DNA of 21,469 nt from Choristocarpus tenellus KU-1152 (Eukaryota > Phaeophyceae), in NCBI GenBank assembly GCA_964200185.2, contig CAXNAD020000339.1:1-21469 (forward strand), written 5' to 3'. Under the pieces are notes generated by a model. That model saw nothing but the letters and a program-made list of their open reading frames with translations, did no database searches and was not told the origin of the DNA. Shown here in pieces: positions 12,401-18,441 of this stretch (position 1 is the stretch's first letter; each line of letters begins with the position of its first letter). Both the position numbers and the translations under genes were made by a program.

Positions 12401-15400
12401 TGTCAACATCCTTGTTACAGGCACACCTTTTCATAACGTACACATTCTACCTACTCCGAAATATTTTGAAGTAGGAAAATGTCATAAGACCCCAAGGGAA
12501 GCCAAGCCCCAAATGGACAAAGAGGGCAAAACTCGTACCCTCTATGATACGTTCGCTTAACTTCAATGCCGTCCTTCAACTCCTGCCCACAGTTTCCCCT
12601 ACTGTCATGAATGCCCAATGTCCTGTTGCAAATTTTTGTTACCGATATCCCGTTGTAGGTCCATGAACGAGAGGAGAAGATCAAGAAGCAGGCAGAGGCA
12701 AAGATACTACAGGAGCAGGAGCAACTGCGCCACGAAATCAATCTATTCGAGAAGGGTTTGATATGCAGGTAGTTTGTTTTGTTTGGGAAAAGTGCACAGT
12801 ATCAAGCCACCAATCCAATCAGGCCCCCAACGGTTTAACATCCTCAAGCTCTCCCTTACTTAACCTCCTCTCCAGCTGTAGGTGGGTGCGTTTGTGTCGG
12901 CTTAGGGTTAGGGTTATAGAGTTATTGTTAATATCCGTGCAACTTATTATTCTCTTATCAAAAGTAGATTTATGACGGCCAGGGAGTCAGAGCATTTTAT
13001 AGGGTAGGAGTTTTGCCCTGTTTGTTCGTTCGGGGCTTGGCTTCCCACTTGTTTTTATGCCCTTTTTCAGTTTTTTGTGTGAACACTAACCCTAACCCTA
13101 AAATATATAGGACTATGAAAGCTGTTTGTAGAACAAGGATATTGACACTTGCTAACAAACACGATAGCCCAAATTAATCAAAGTCGCAACATTGGATCTA
13201 TGACCCCAAACGGACGTGGCACTGAAGGCAGTAAAGACATGTCATTTATGAGGGTTAGGGATTTGAATTGAAAGTAAAGACACGGTGGACTTGTGAGGTC
13301 TTCTAATCGGCACACTTTATGTAGCCAAAATAGAATTAAGATAGTCAGAGGAAGGAAATAAACCTTCGAAAACCGTCAATTATTGTTGAGGTGACTTCAA
13401 TTTTTGTAGGGGTTTTGCTAAATCTCCCATTGTCAGCATGGTGACGGAATTTTGACAACACAATCCATAATCTTACACGTAGGGTTCCCTACTTGAAACT
13501 CTTGATGGAACATAGTCAGAACTTTCAGATATGACGAGCATTTGTTGAGAAAAAAAAATTAACTACTGCCTCTACGGCTACCCTGTACGACTGGCAAAAG
13601 AATGCACCAGACAAAGTGTTGTGATATCTGCTTGCAAGATCCCCAGGCCCTAGACCCTAAGCCCTAGTCTCACTTTGAGGAAGTTCAAGAAGGTTCTGGA
13701 CAATGTACCTTGTCAAATGACATGATATTTCTATGTGTGTTTCTCCAACTCCCAGTGATGCTATGTTGTTCATCTCATCCTGTGCTATCTCTTGTGACAT
13801 CTTCTTGTGATATTGCCAGTAAGTGTTTTTATTCTTTTACATCACCAGAAGTCGGGTGGCGAATTGCTGTGTTGCTGCCAGCAAGACCACTGTGACCATA
13901 ATATTGTTATTTCAATATCGTAAGAAGGCTTCACTAGAGGAGAGAGAGGGCCCCCTATGGATATCATTTTCTCAGCCACACCGTGCATCCTCAACTATCC
14001 ACAACAGAGAGAAGTCAGCCACGCGCCCATCTGAAAAGGTGCTTGCAGAGCAGCACTGGAGAAGGCTGGTTGCTCTTCGAGTGAAGAGCAACAACAATAC
14101 ACCGGCAACAGTGGCAGCCCTCAACAACCTCGGTGTACTCCTAATGGAATTTAAGGAAACCCGTGGGAAGGAAACTGAGGGACTCAATCTACTCGAGGCA
14201 TGAGAGATTGTGTATTGTGCTAAGTGTTTAGGAGTGTGTCATGGTGTGTCATAGTGTCCATAGTGTGTCTTATACATGTCGCCGGTGAAGAACACTTTAC
14301 ACAACAGACTCTACCCCTGGTTTAGATGAGGTCCTAGAGTCATTGGAGAGCGTAGATAGGTGTTGACCCTGTCTTGGCCCGATCTCAATGTGAGGGGACT
14401 GCGCTAAGGAGGAAGATGACTGAGTGCACAGAACAATCTCAAGTGTAGACCGATTCTCCTCCTGCCATTTCAATGCTTCTCCTTCCTTATATCTTCACTT
14501 GTTCCTTTCTTCTCTTGTCACCTTGCTCTCAGGCTGCAGTATCAATAATGGAGGGTCTGACCTCAACCACAAACATCGATAGTGGTACAGAGACTGAAGA
14601 CGAAAGTCTTGCGGAGGACCTGGTGATACCTCTCCTGTTGGCCATGAGTAACCTCCTCTATGCTTTAGAGGGGGCAGTTGAAGGCCCAAGAGTTGCGGGT
14701 TCACTGGACTTGAGGCAGGGGGAGAGGGACAAAATGATAGCAAGGTTAGTTGGTAGTGACTCCTTCCACACTTACTGGATAACTTTTATCAAAGTGAAAT
14801 GAACAGGGGATCTACGAAAATGTATACTGTCAAGCTTTGTGATGAGGAACGTCCTGAGCAGACCCAAGGACCTGCTGGCAAGTTCTTAATCATAATGATA
14901 GCTTTAGTCGTGCATGTAGAGGTATCTACAAAGTGACAATCACCCTGTTTGGCTACAGATATCCTATCACACACCATTATGGTATAACAGAGTTTGAGTA
15001 TACTTCAGGCATAACCATTTCAATAGTGTGTATATCTACCCAGCCCTGCCAACCAAGCATTTTTCAACCTTGGGTTGTAGCTTCAGGCCCTGTAGTGATC
15101 ATACCCGCCTCACCATCCTGCAAAAACAGCTCCTTTCATTCACACACTCGCCGTGCCAGTCATACCACACACGCCCACAACGGACTATTCCAACTAACCA
15201 CTACAATGCTATTCAAGTTTCTGACTGACCAGACCTCCTAATCAACATTTTTTTTCTCATTCGTGTGTGTTAAACCCTCGCGCGTATCTAAGATGTGAGG
15301 CAGTCCATGCAGGACTCAAGCCGGAGGTAGCAGAGCAATGCACTTCCTGGCTCTCCTCAGGAGTACCCATGGTTCTGTTTGTCGATGAAGTGTTGTGGTG

Positions 15401-16419
15401 GAGAGGGCTAGAAAGGGAGGAAAAGGCCAAATTGGAGACCAAAAAGGAGATCAAGTCCCGTAAAGCTAAGCAGAGAAAGTGCCTCGACTCAGCGCTGAAC
15501 TTTGATCTAGACGCCTTGGAATTAATTGACCCAATGAGGGCCAAGCGAATCCGTATAAGAATGGCAAGGTATGTTCGTGCCCTCAAGAGGGTGATAGAAT
15601 GGTTAGATTTTTCAGCAGTTGAGGGTACGACTCATCTCTGGCTACATTTGTTGATAAGTTGGACACGGCCTAGGAGACAAGCAAAGGAAACACATTACAG
15701 CAGGAAGGGATGTATTAAAACTTGCCTTGATTTGGTTTCATCAATGATACATCACAGAGGAGGTGGCATGACCTGCTGAGAAAAGATGGACTGTATAGTA
15801 AGGAGATTGTGACCAGCTATATCCACTGTCTGCAACATACTCTTTATCTTCTGCAGAGTTGAAGTTTCTCGAAAACAGAATCTTCCACCATTACCACAAC
15901 CAAACATACCACCCTTCCACCCTCACTTTGACAAGGCATGCTGCACAGGTGGCTCGACAGAAACTCTTACTTCAGAAAAGGAAGGAGACTCAGAGGAAGC
16001 TGAGCTTGTGGGAGAAGAAATCAGCTGTCCGCGCAGCATGCAGGAAGGCCACCCTCCTATCTGCCGCATTAAACGGGGACACGAAACCTAGCCTCCTAGA
16101 AGCCGCCACCCCACTCCCCTATCCAAAGCGACTGAGGAGTATTGTGACAGCTATCAGAGGACAACAGTCACAAAGAACAAGCCACAGGACTGGCGGCTCT
16201 GGTGGACTATTTGCAAGGTTGTTAAGGTTAGCCATCATGTCAACACACAAGGGCCAAAGCACGGGAAGAAGTCCAGATTCATTGGAAAACATAGAAAACA
16301 GTGGTACCACTGGCAATGACAATTGCAATGAAAGCGGCTTGGAAAAGCCAGCAAGGCAGACAGTGCACTTGAAGGACAGAAAGGGTACCAAGAAGAACAC
16401 AGCACGGCAAAAAAAATAG
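2175..16419 (+). CDS. Large split gene: SAP-like, EF-hand, coiled-coil and TPR-like protein (23-exon model, whole span)
   Basis: The model joins 23 exons (listed separately) into one frame of 1337 codons ending in TAG. Approximate domain order: basic N-terminus (1-31); acidic stretch (59-104); SAP-like helices (about 287-321); a canonical EF-hand loop (345-356); a degenerate EF-hand (about 387-402); a globular segment (403-508); an acidic low-complexity region (509-748); charged coiled coils (749-813 and 880-950); a TPR-like helical region (about 951-1085); a Lys/Arg-rich end (1100-1337). The SAP-like motif suggests nucleic-acid contact, the EF-hand calcium binding, and the coiled coil and TPR protein contacts; these roles are inferred from domain type only. 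Adjoining exon phases all agree under the chosen sites, and two introns use GC donors. I recognise no family with this architecture. It could be two adjacent genes, since nothing here proves a single transcript. The 5' end is the weakest part. Confidence 0.6.
2323..2404 (+). CDS. Exon 2 (tentative)
   Basis: It follows the short intron at 2268-2322 and reads in phase 0 (includes SKLGAGFDMPPVTADY). It leaves in phase 1 at a GTGAAC donor, which fits the two-base entry of the exon at 2998. The donor is unremarkable, so the 3' boundary is uncertain. Confidence 0.33.
2998..3134 (+). CDS. Exon 3 (tentative, acidic)
   Basis: The open segment is rich in Glu, Ser and Thr and ends in a likely helix (EMQERLAADVRSFFECIPR). 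The donor is AGG|GTGACT in phase 0. An alternative acceptor at 2989 would start the exon at 2990. The acidic-then-helical composition looks like real protein, but no family is recognised. Confidence 0.4.
3418..3476. repeat. CT-rich microsatellite in intron 3
   Basis: CT dinucleotides with a few interruptions. It lies 30 bases upstream of the acceptor of exon 4 and may act as an over-long pyrimidine tract. Confidence 0.8.
3506..3751 (+). CDS. Exon 4 (tentative, basic)
   Basis: The upstream intron contains a long CT tract that could serve as the pyrimidine tract for the AAG acceptor. The 82-codon reading starts DFRDKMGFTDVLVSIVTIR and becomes Lys/Arg-rich. The cag|GTGGGA donor is in phase 0. 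A better-looking GTAAGG donor at 3731 would change the phase. An ATG at 3497 in the same frame could be an alternative start. Confidence 0.38.
4167..4274 (+). CDS. Exon 5
   Basis: The 36-codon segment reads EIENLFGNKDQGEEG and then a helix (LPLENIIRKLMVQ). It ends at cag|GTAAAG in phase 0. The upstream side is pyrimidine-rich and ends in AAG. Joined to exon 6, the helix continues without a break, which supports the junction. Confidence 0.52.
4693..4760 (+). CDS. Exon 6
   Basis: It is preceded by a strong pyrimidine tract and ACAG acceptor, and leaves at GAG|GTGAGG in phase 2. It reads VNLSVGLREMLMAMAPWTDF. The phase matches the one-base entry of exon 7. Confidence 0.58.
5165..5227 (+). CDS. 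Exon 7
   Basis: The CTTCCACAG acceptor is good and the CCAG|GTATGA donor leaves in phase 2. It reads LYGPQEEELPQELLDPCAF. Entry and exit phases agree with exons 6 and 8. No known motif is seen. Confidence 0.65.
5729..5969 (+). CDS. Exon 8: SAP-like domain and first helix of EF-hand 1
   Basis: About 20 codons into the exon the reading MGFDRLRSLLAEHGMSHAG, continuing to GELSARL, fits the SAP pattern: a helix with LxxLLxxHG, a turn with Gly, then a second helix with Glu-Leu and Arg-Leu. SAP motifs usually bind DNA or RNA. The exon ends with an amphipathic helix and LADK just before GTGAAT (phase 0). The Asp and Lys of LADK become positions 1 and 2 of the EF-hand loop completed in the next exon. 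The antisense reading of 159 codons is a shadow of this exon. Confidence 0.75.
6694..6740. repeat. Short tandem repeat, ACATAGTAAATAT unit
   Basis: Three to four imperfect copies of a unit of about 13 bases in the intron before exon 9. Confidence 0.65.
6916..7029 (+). CDS. Exon 9: calcium-binding loop of EF-hand 1
   Basis: It has a classical TTTCTGCAG acceptor and an AAG|GTATGT donor, both in phase 0. Spliced to exon 8, the loop reads DKDGDGGLSFSE. That places Asp at 1, 3 and 5, Gly at 6, a hydrophobic Leu at 8, Ser at 9 and Glu at 12, which is a full canonical set of EF-hand ligands. The second helix (MIDLFRRMG) follows. This is the firmest domain call in the window. Confidence 0.85.
7350..7454 (+). 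CDS. Exon 10: degenerate second EF-hand
   Basis: It is bounded by TTTCCCAG and GGG|GTAAGC, phase 0 on both sides. It reads VNKHGFITEDGLLAFYREFG, which keeps the central Gly and Ile of an EF-hand loop and a following helix. It lacks Asp at position 1 and Glu at 12, so calcium binding is doubtful. Pairing of one good and one degenerate hand is common in EF-hand proteins. Confidence 0.72.
7613..7827 (+). CDS. Exon 11: globular segment after the EF-hands
   Basis: The acceptor is GCTCAG, phase 0. The reading continues from exon 10 as ESTG-AGSIDSLVDLKVSV, through AVESLLEVHPCLDGALK, to SLVEWLAPEE. It leaves at a weak GTGCTA donor in phase 2, which fits exon 12. Alternating hydrophobics suggest a folded domain, but no family is recognised. 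Confidence 0.65.
8385..8454. repeat. TG/TA-rich microsatellite
   Basis: Alternating TATG and TGTG steps in the intron between exons 11 and 12. They account for the Cys/Tyr/Val-rich open frames there. Confidence 0.75.
8556..8609 (+). CDS. Exon 12 (54-nt small exon)
   Basis: The pyrimidine-rich acceptor ends in ACGGCAG and the donor is ACAG|GTGTCA. Entry needs one base and exit is phase 2, matching both neighbours. It reads VLRSCLLKPGGVALAVN. The preceding intron carries the TG-rich microsatellite. Confidence 0.55.
8910..9627 (+). CDS. Exon 13: long acidic, low-complexity exon
   Basis: This is the largest exon, about 239 codons. The acceptor GAGTGCAG gives the one-base entry needed; an AG at 8892 would break the phase. 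It begins QGVLKALGEWWSHPP and turns into a Ser/Glu/Asn/Gly/Asp-rich stretch with no hydrophobic core, ending in EEEENK at GTAGGC (phase 0). It is probably an intrinsically disordered linker. Its acidic end runs straight into the coiled-coil exon 14. Confidence 0.72.
9758..9880 (+). CDS. Exon 14: coiled coil
   Basis: The 41 codons are in phase 0 at both ends, between a pyrimidine-rich ACTGAAG acceptor and AAG|GTACGA. They read EEERLELEDILVPAGS, then a heptad-like helix (IEELKILNTEIRRLKAILG). Confidence 0.7.
10055..10126 (+). CDS. Exon 15: coiled coil, GC donor
   Basis: It follows CACATCAG and reads IKEAISEKLVTAEKKVEKL, continuing the coiled coil. The exit is GAG|GCAAGT, the usual form of a GC-AG intron donor, in phase 0. 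A GT donor four bases on (GTATGA) would give a phase with no usable downstream acceptor. Confidence 0.62.
10463..10501 (+). CDS. Exon 16 (short, boundaries uncertain)
   Basis: It starts after a pyrimidine-rich GATAAAG acceptor in phase 0 and reads SMMRMRIRQLADS. It may leave at TCT|GTAGGC (10501) or nine bases later at ACT|GCAAGT (10510). Both keep phase 0 for exon 17. The call rests mainly on phase and the helical reading. Confidence 0.4.
10647..10745 (+). CDS. Exon 17
   Basis: The 33 codons run from CTCGCAG to AGG|GTGAGT, phase 0 at both ends, and include MVSIARGLRVYDIARVCLEE. The donor is strong. The bases around the internal ATG match a vertebrate-type optimal start context; see findings. 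Confidence 0.68.
11105..11269 (+). CDS. Exon 18
   Basis: It runs from CCCACAG to CAG|GTACTT in phase 0. A Pro/Gly-rich first half (FPLFGLLPAGLGEPSPS) is followed by a charged Lys/Arg/Glu/Ala helix ending INQAKERQ, which continues in exon 19. Confidence 0.7.
11304..11562 (+). mobile_element. MITE-like element, copy 2 (in intron 18)
   Basis: It starts ATGAGTCAAAGAAGTTTAGA and ends with the inverted counterpart near TACTCTCTTAAATGCTTTGG. It carries the shared core blocks CTATCGTGTTTGTTACCAAG, CTCCGGACACACCTTTTCAT and GTGGGAAGCCAAGCACCAAA. It has the internal AACCGAAAAAGGGC block shared with copies 5 and 6. Confidence 0.72.
11780..11809. repeat. TA microsatellite
   Basis: A run of TATATA with one interruption inside the intron that also carries copies 2 to 4 of the MITE-like element. 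Confidence 0.8.
12026..12292 (+). mobile_element. MITE-like element, copy 3 (in intron 18)
   Basis: The ends CTGAGTCAACGTATCTTTGA and TAAGATACTTTCACTCAT are inverted repeats. The inverted homology continues inward to CCATTTGGGG on both sides. It has the TACCTACTCC interior shared with copies 1 and 4. Confidence 0.75.
12299..12561 (+). mobile_element. MITE-like element, copy 4 (tandem with copy 3)
   Basis: It begins about seven bases after copy 3 in the same orientation. It has CATCTTAGAGGGTAGAG on the left and TACCCTCTATGATACG on the right, the CTATCGTGTTTGCTACGAGG core, and CTACCTACTCCGAAATATTT as in copies 1 and 3. Confidence 0.75.
12659..12768 (+). CDS. Exon 19: charged coiled coil
   Basis: After GTTGTAG it reads VHEREEKIKKQAEAKILQEQ and on to HEINLFEKGLIC, an almost pure charged helix that joins the end of exon 18. 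It exits at CAG|GTAGTT in phase 2. The 1389-nt intron before it holds three copies of the inverted-repeat element. Confidence 0.7.
12899..12917. repeat. Interstitial telomere-like tract (TTAGGG)
   Basis: CTTAGGGTTAGGGTTATAG: about two and a half TTAGGG units in the intron before exon 20. Confidence 0.7.
12985..13238 (-). mobile_element. MITE-like element, copy 5 (in intron 19)
   Basis: Reverse orientation: GAGTCAGAGCATTTTATAGG at the left, then GTTTTGCCCTGTTTGTTCG and GGCTTGGCTTCCCACTTGTT, then TAACAAACACGATAGCC. The right end is eroded. A short TAACCC tract lies inside it at about 13087-13104, where the related copies have none. Confidence 0.68.
13087..13104. repeat. Interstitial telomere-like tract (CCCTAA)
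   Basis: ACTAACCCTAACCCTAAA, in opposite orientation to the tract at 12899 and inside MITE copy 5. Confidence 0.7.
14008..14197 (+). CDS. Exon 20: start of TPR-like region, GC donor
   Basis: The acceptor ATCCACAACAG gives the one-base entry needed after exon 19. The open frame extends back to 13823, so a start at 13925 or 13928 is possible but out of phase. The segment ATVAALNNLGVLLMEF resembles the first helix of a tetratricopeptide repeat. It exits at GAG|GCATGA, a GC donor. Splicing there gives LNLLE-AAVSIMEGL, the second TPR helix, which supports this unusual site. Confidence 0.6.
14533..14744 (+). CDS. Exon 21: TPR-like region
   Basis: It runs from CTTGCTCTCAG to AAG|GTTAGT, entering in phase 0 and leaving in phase 2. 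It completes a TPR-type helix (AAVSIMEGL), then an acidic loop, then EDLVIPLLLAMSNLLYALEG, which looks like the next helix pair. It ends GERDKMIAR. Confidence 0.65.
15293..15568 (+). CDS. Exon 22
   Basis: Of the nearby AGs only the one at 15291-15292 gives the one-base entry required. It reads CEAVHAGLKPEVAEQCTSWL, then a hydrophobic stretch (VPMVLFVDEVLWWRGL) and a Lys/Arg/Glu-rich helix (LETKKEIKSRKAKQRK). It leaves at AAG|GTATGT in phase 2. Confidence 0.68.
15936..16419 (+). CDS. Exon 23: terminal exon, basic C-terminus, stop TAG
   Basis: A pyrimidine-rich tract ending GACAAG gives the one-base entry; an AG at 15948 would not match phase. The 160 codons start HAAQVARQKLLLQKRKETQ. They are rich in Lys, Arg, Ser and Gln, end KKNTARQKK and stop at TAG (16417-16419). 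The basic tail could bind nucleic acid or direct nuclear import. No AATAAA hexamer is seen in the few hundred bases after the stop. Confidence 0.72.
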
Positions 16420-17180
16420 AATATTCATATAATGCCAACTGCTGTCTCGCTTCCTACACTGCCAACCACATGACTGGATATGCTATCTTGATATTGTCAT
16501 TTTTCGTGCATAATGTAGAGTAACACTGCCGTAGTTAGCCTGTGGTGTCCTGTTCATGATGTCGTTTCCCCCTGTCATGTTCTTCTGAAGCTCAGGTGTC
16601 CTGATTATGTCGGTCTTTCAAAGTCTCCCTGAGAAAAACACTAGCTGCCGGCCCAGTGCTCTAATAACAAATTGACTTGTGTCAAATGAAAGATCACCAC
16701 TGTTTGAGACTTGTGTATGTTTGTACCCCCAGTTTGAAAACCCATCTACACCTCTGTTGTACTAACCTCCTCGTGTAGAACCCATTTGTTTTGCTGGACT
16801 GCTTGGAGGAAATGTGCAATCATCAATAGGAGCAGAGGAAGGCAGTTCCTCTGCATTGGAGATCAAGTTTAAAACGGCATCCATGTTGTGTCATACTACT
16901 AAGGTCTACAAAATATGGTACATTTCTCCTGAACAAACAGGGAATCACCAACCAGACTAGGGGGCATACACTTGGACATGGGTTGCCGCGTTAGTCGAGA
17001 TGGATTGTGACCAATGAGTGAACACTCGTATACATATACACGTAAGATAACAAGTCTTGAATTGTGACTAAATTAAACACCATAATGACACGATCGAATT
17101 GTGAACGATATATTTGATCAAACTCTGAAATTGCTCCGATTTATTTTTCAGAACGCCTCAAATATTGAAATAGACCCAAA

Positions 17181-17434
17181 CCAATTAAGAGGATAGGGCC
17201 ATGTCCGTTTGGGGTCATAAATCCAATGTTGCGATTTTGATTAATTTTGACTATCGTGCTTGTTAGCAAGTGTTAATGTCCTTGCTCTGGACACACCTTT
17301 CATATTTGCATGCATTTTTAGGTAACTGTGGTCACAGAGAAAACCAATAAAAAGGGCATAAAAAACTCGTGGGAAGCCAAGCACCAAACGGACAAACAGG
17401 CCAAAAATCCTACCCTTTTAAATGCTTTGGCTCA
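17181..17434 (+). mobile_element. MITE-like element, copy 6 (between the two genes)
   Basis: Left CCAATTAAGAGGATAGGGCC, right TACCCTTTTAAATGCTTTGG. The interior is nearly the same as copy 2 (GTCATAAATCCAATGTTG..., CTCTGGACACACCTTTCAT, GGGAAGCCAAGCACCAAACG), so these two are probably the youngest or share a source. Confidence 0.72.
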
Positions 17435-17447
17435 ATAAAAAACCCAC

Positions 17448-17800
17448 CCACCAAGATTATCCTGGCCAAAACAACTTGCACCGCACCAGGCTGGAACAGG
17501 TTCTAAAATTAAGTTATTCCATAGATACAATTCATGGTAAATATGACTGAAATAAGTCCAGTGACACCACAATACCAATATGATACCTATTATATTATCC
17601 CTATTATATGATGCCTATTAATTTGTCGCCTCATCGCACAGAGTGGCATGTTCAGAAAGTGAGAAGTGGAGCTTGTCCAACCTGAACTTGCTTAGTTTTA
17701 TGATCTCTTGAAAATGTCTGGATATTTATTGTAGTCCTTTCACAAAGGCTACCCTGGCCAGAGGAACTTGGTCAACACCAGGACGGGAAAAATATTGAAC
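17448..17800. repeat. Diverged direct repeat pair
   Basis: The block ATCCTGGCCAAAACAACTTG...CACCAGG...GGAACAGG near 17458 recurs as ACCCTGGCCAGAGGAACTTG...CACCAGGACGGG near 17749. Between them is an AT-rich stretch with short TATTAT repeats. Confidence 0.45.
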
Positions 17801-18336
17801 TTTTGAATACATCCAGCCTTTTGGACTCTGTAACTGAATCAGGTTCAAAGGTAGGCTAGGCTACCACAGGTCAATACCAGCACTGTAATAAAATATTATG
17901 ATGAGCAAGTGGAAAGATGGTAGTTTCTTGATATTTTGATATCACTGTCACTCTATGATGAATCAGACTTAGTAAGACTGCAATGCACATTACAGAGAGG
18001 AAGCAAGCAGTTTTTGCTTTATTAATATATTTGAGGTATTTATGCAGCCAATGATCTTGTGCTGGAAAACCCCCCCAAGTAGAACAAGGGAATGGAGAGG
18101 CGAGAGAGAATCATGCACTTCCCTTTATAAGCAGTGCACACCTCAAACACTTGGCGGATTACCATTCACATGTGCAGTTCAGTCAGGTGGTGCTTCTGCT
18201 TCAAGTGCTCCTGAGTGTTATGTGTACCTCTTCTTTGGCCGTCATATTTCACTCCTTGAACAATAACACTGATCCCCCCATAGCAAGTACCCTCAAAATA
18301 TCGTCACCACCAAGTACGGAGAATACTTCAAAGAAT

Positions 18337-18346
18337 TTTATTTATT
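18337..18346 (-). promoter_or_regulatory. Candidate polyadenylation signal, minus gene
   Basis: Two overlapping AATAAA hexamers (minus strand) lie about 75-80 bases after the TGA stop of the minus-strand gene and overlap the stop of the alternative last exon. A T-rich region precedes them. Confidence 0.35.
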
Positions 18347-18419
18347 TATAATGCAAAGGAAAAAAACAAATCCTGAGCGTTTTTGAGTGCTGCAAGTAAA
18401 ATATGTGTTGGACATTATT

Positions 18420-18441
18420 TCAGCAGGAAAATATCAACAAC
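18420..18441 (-). CDS. Minus gene, terminal exon J with stop
   Basis: A 51-nt intron (GTAAGT to GCTCTCTCTAG) leads to six codons (LLIFSC) and TGA. An alternative terminal exon at 18338-18389, after TTTTACTTGCAG, keeps the same phase and ends at a TAA overlapping an AATAAA signal. Confidence 0.42.

Larger units (their letters stand above)
16420..18337. other. Intergenic region between convergent genes
   Basis: Apart from MITE copy 6 and the direct repeat pair, I see no credible exon, RNA gene or terminator-like structure. Open frames are short. Confidence 0.5.
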
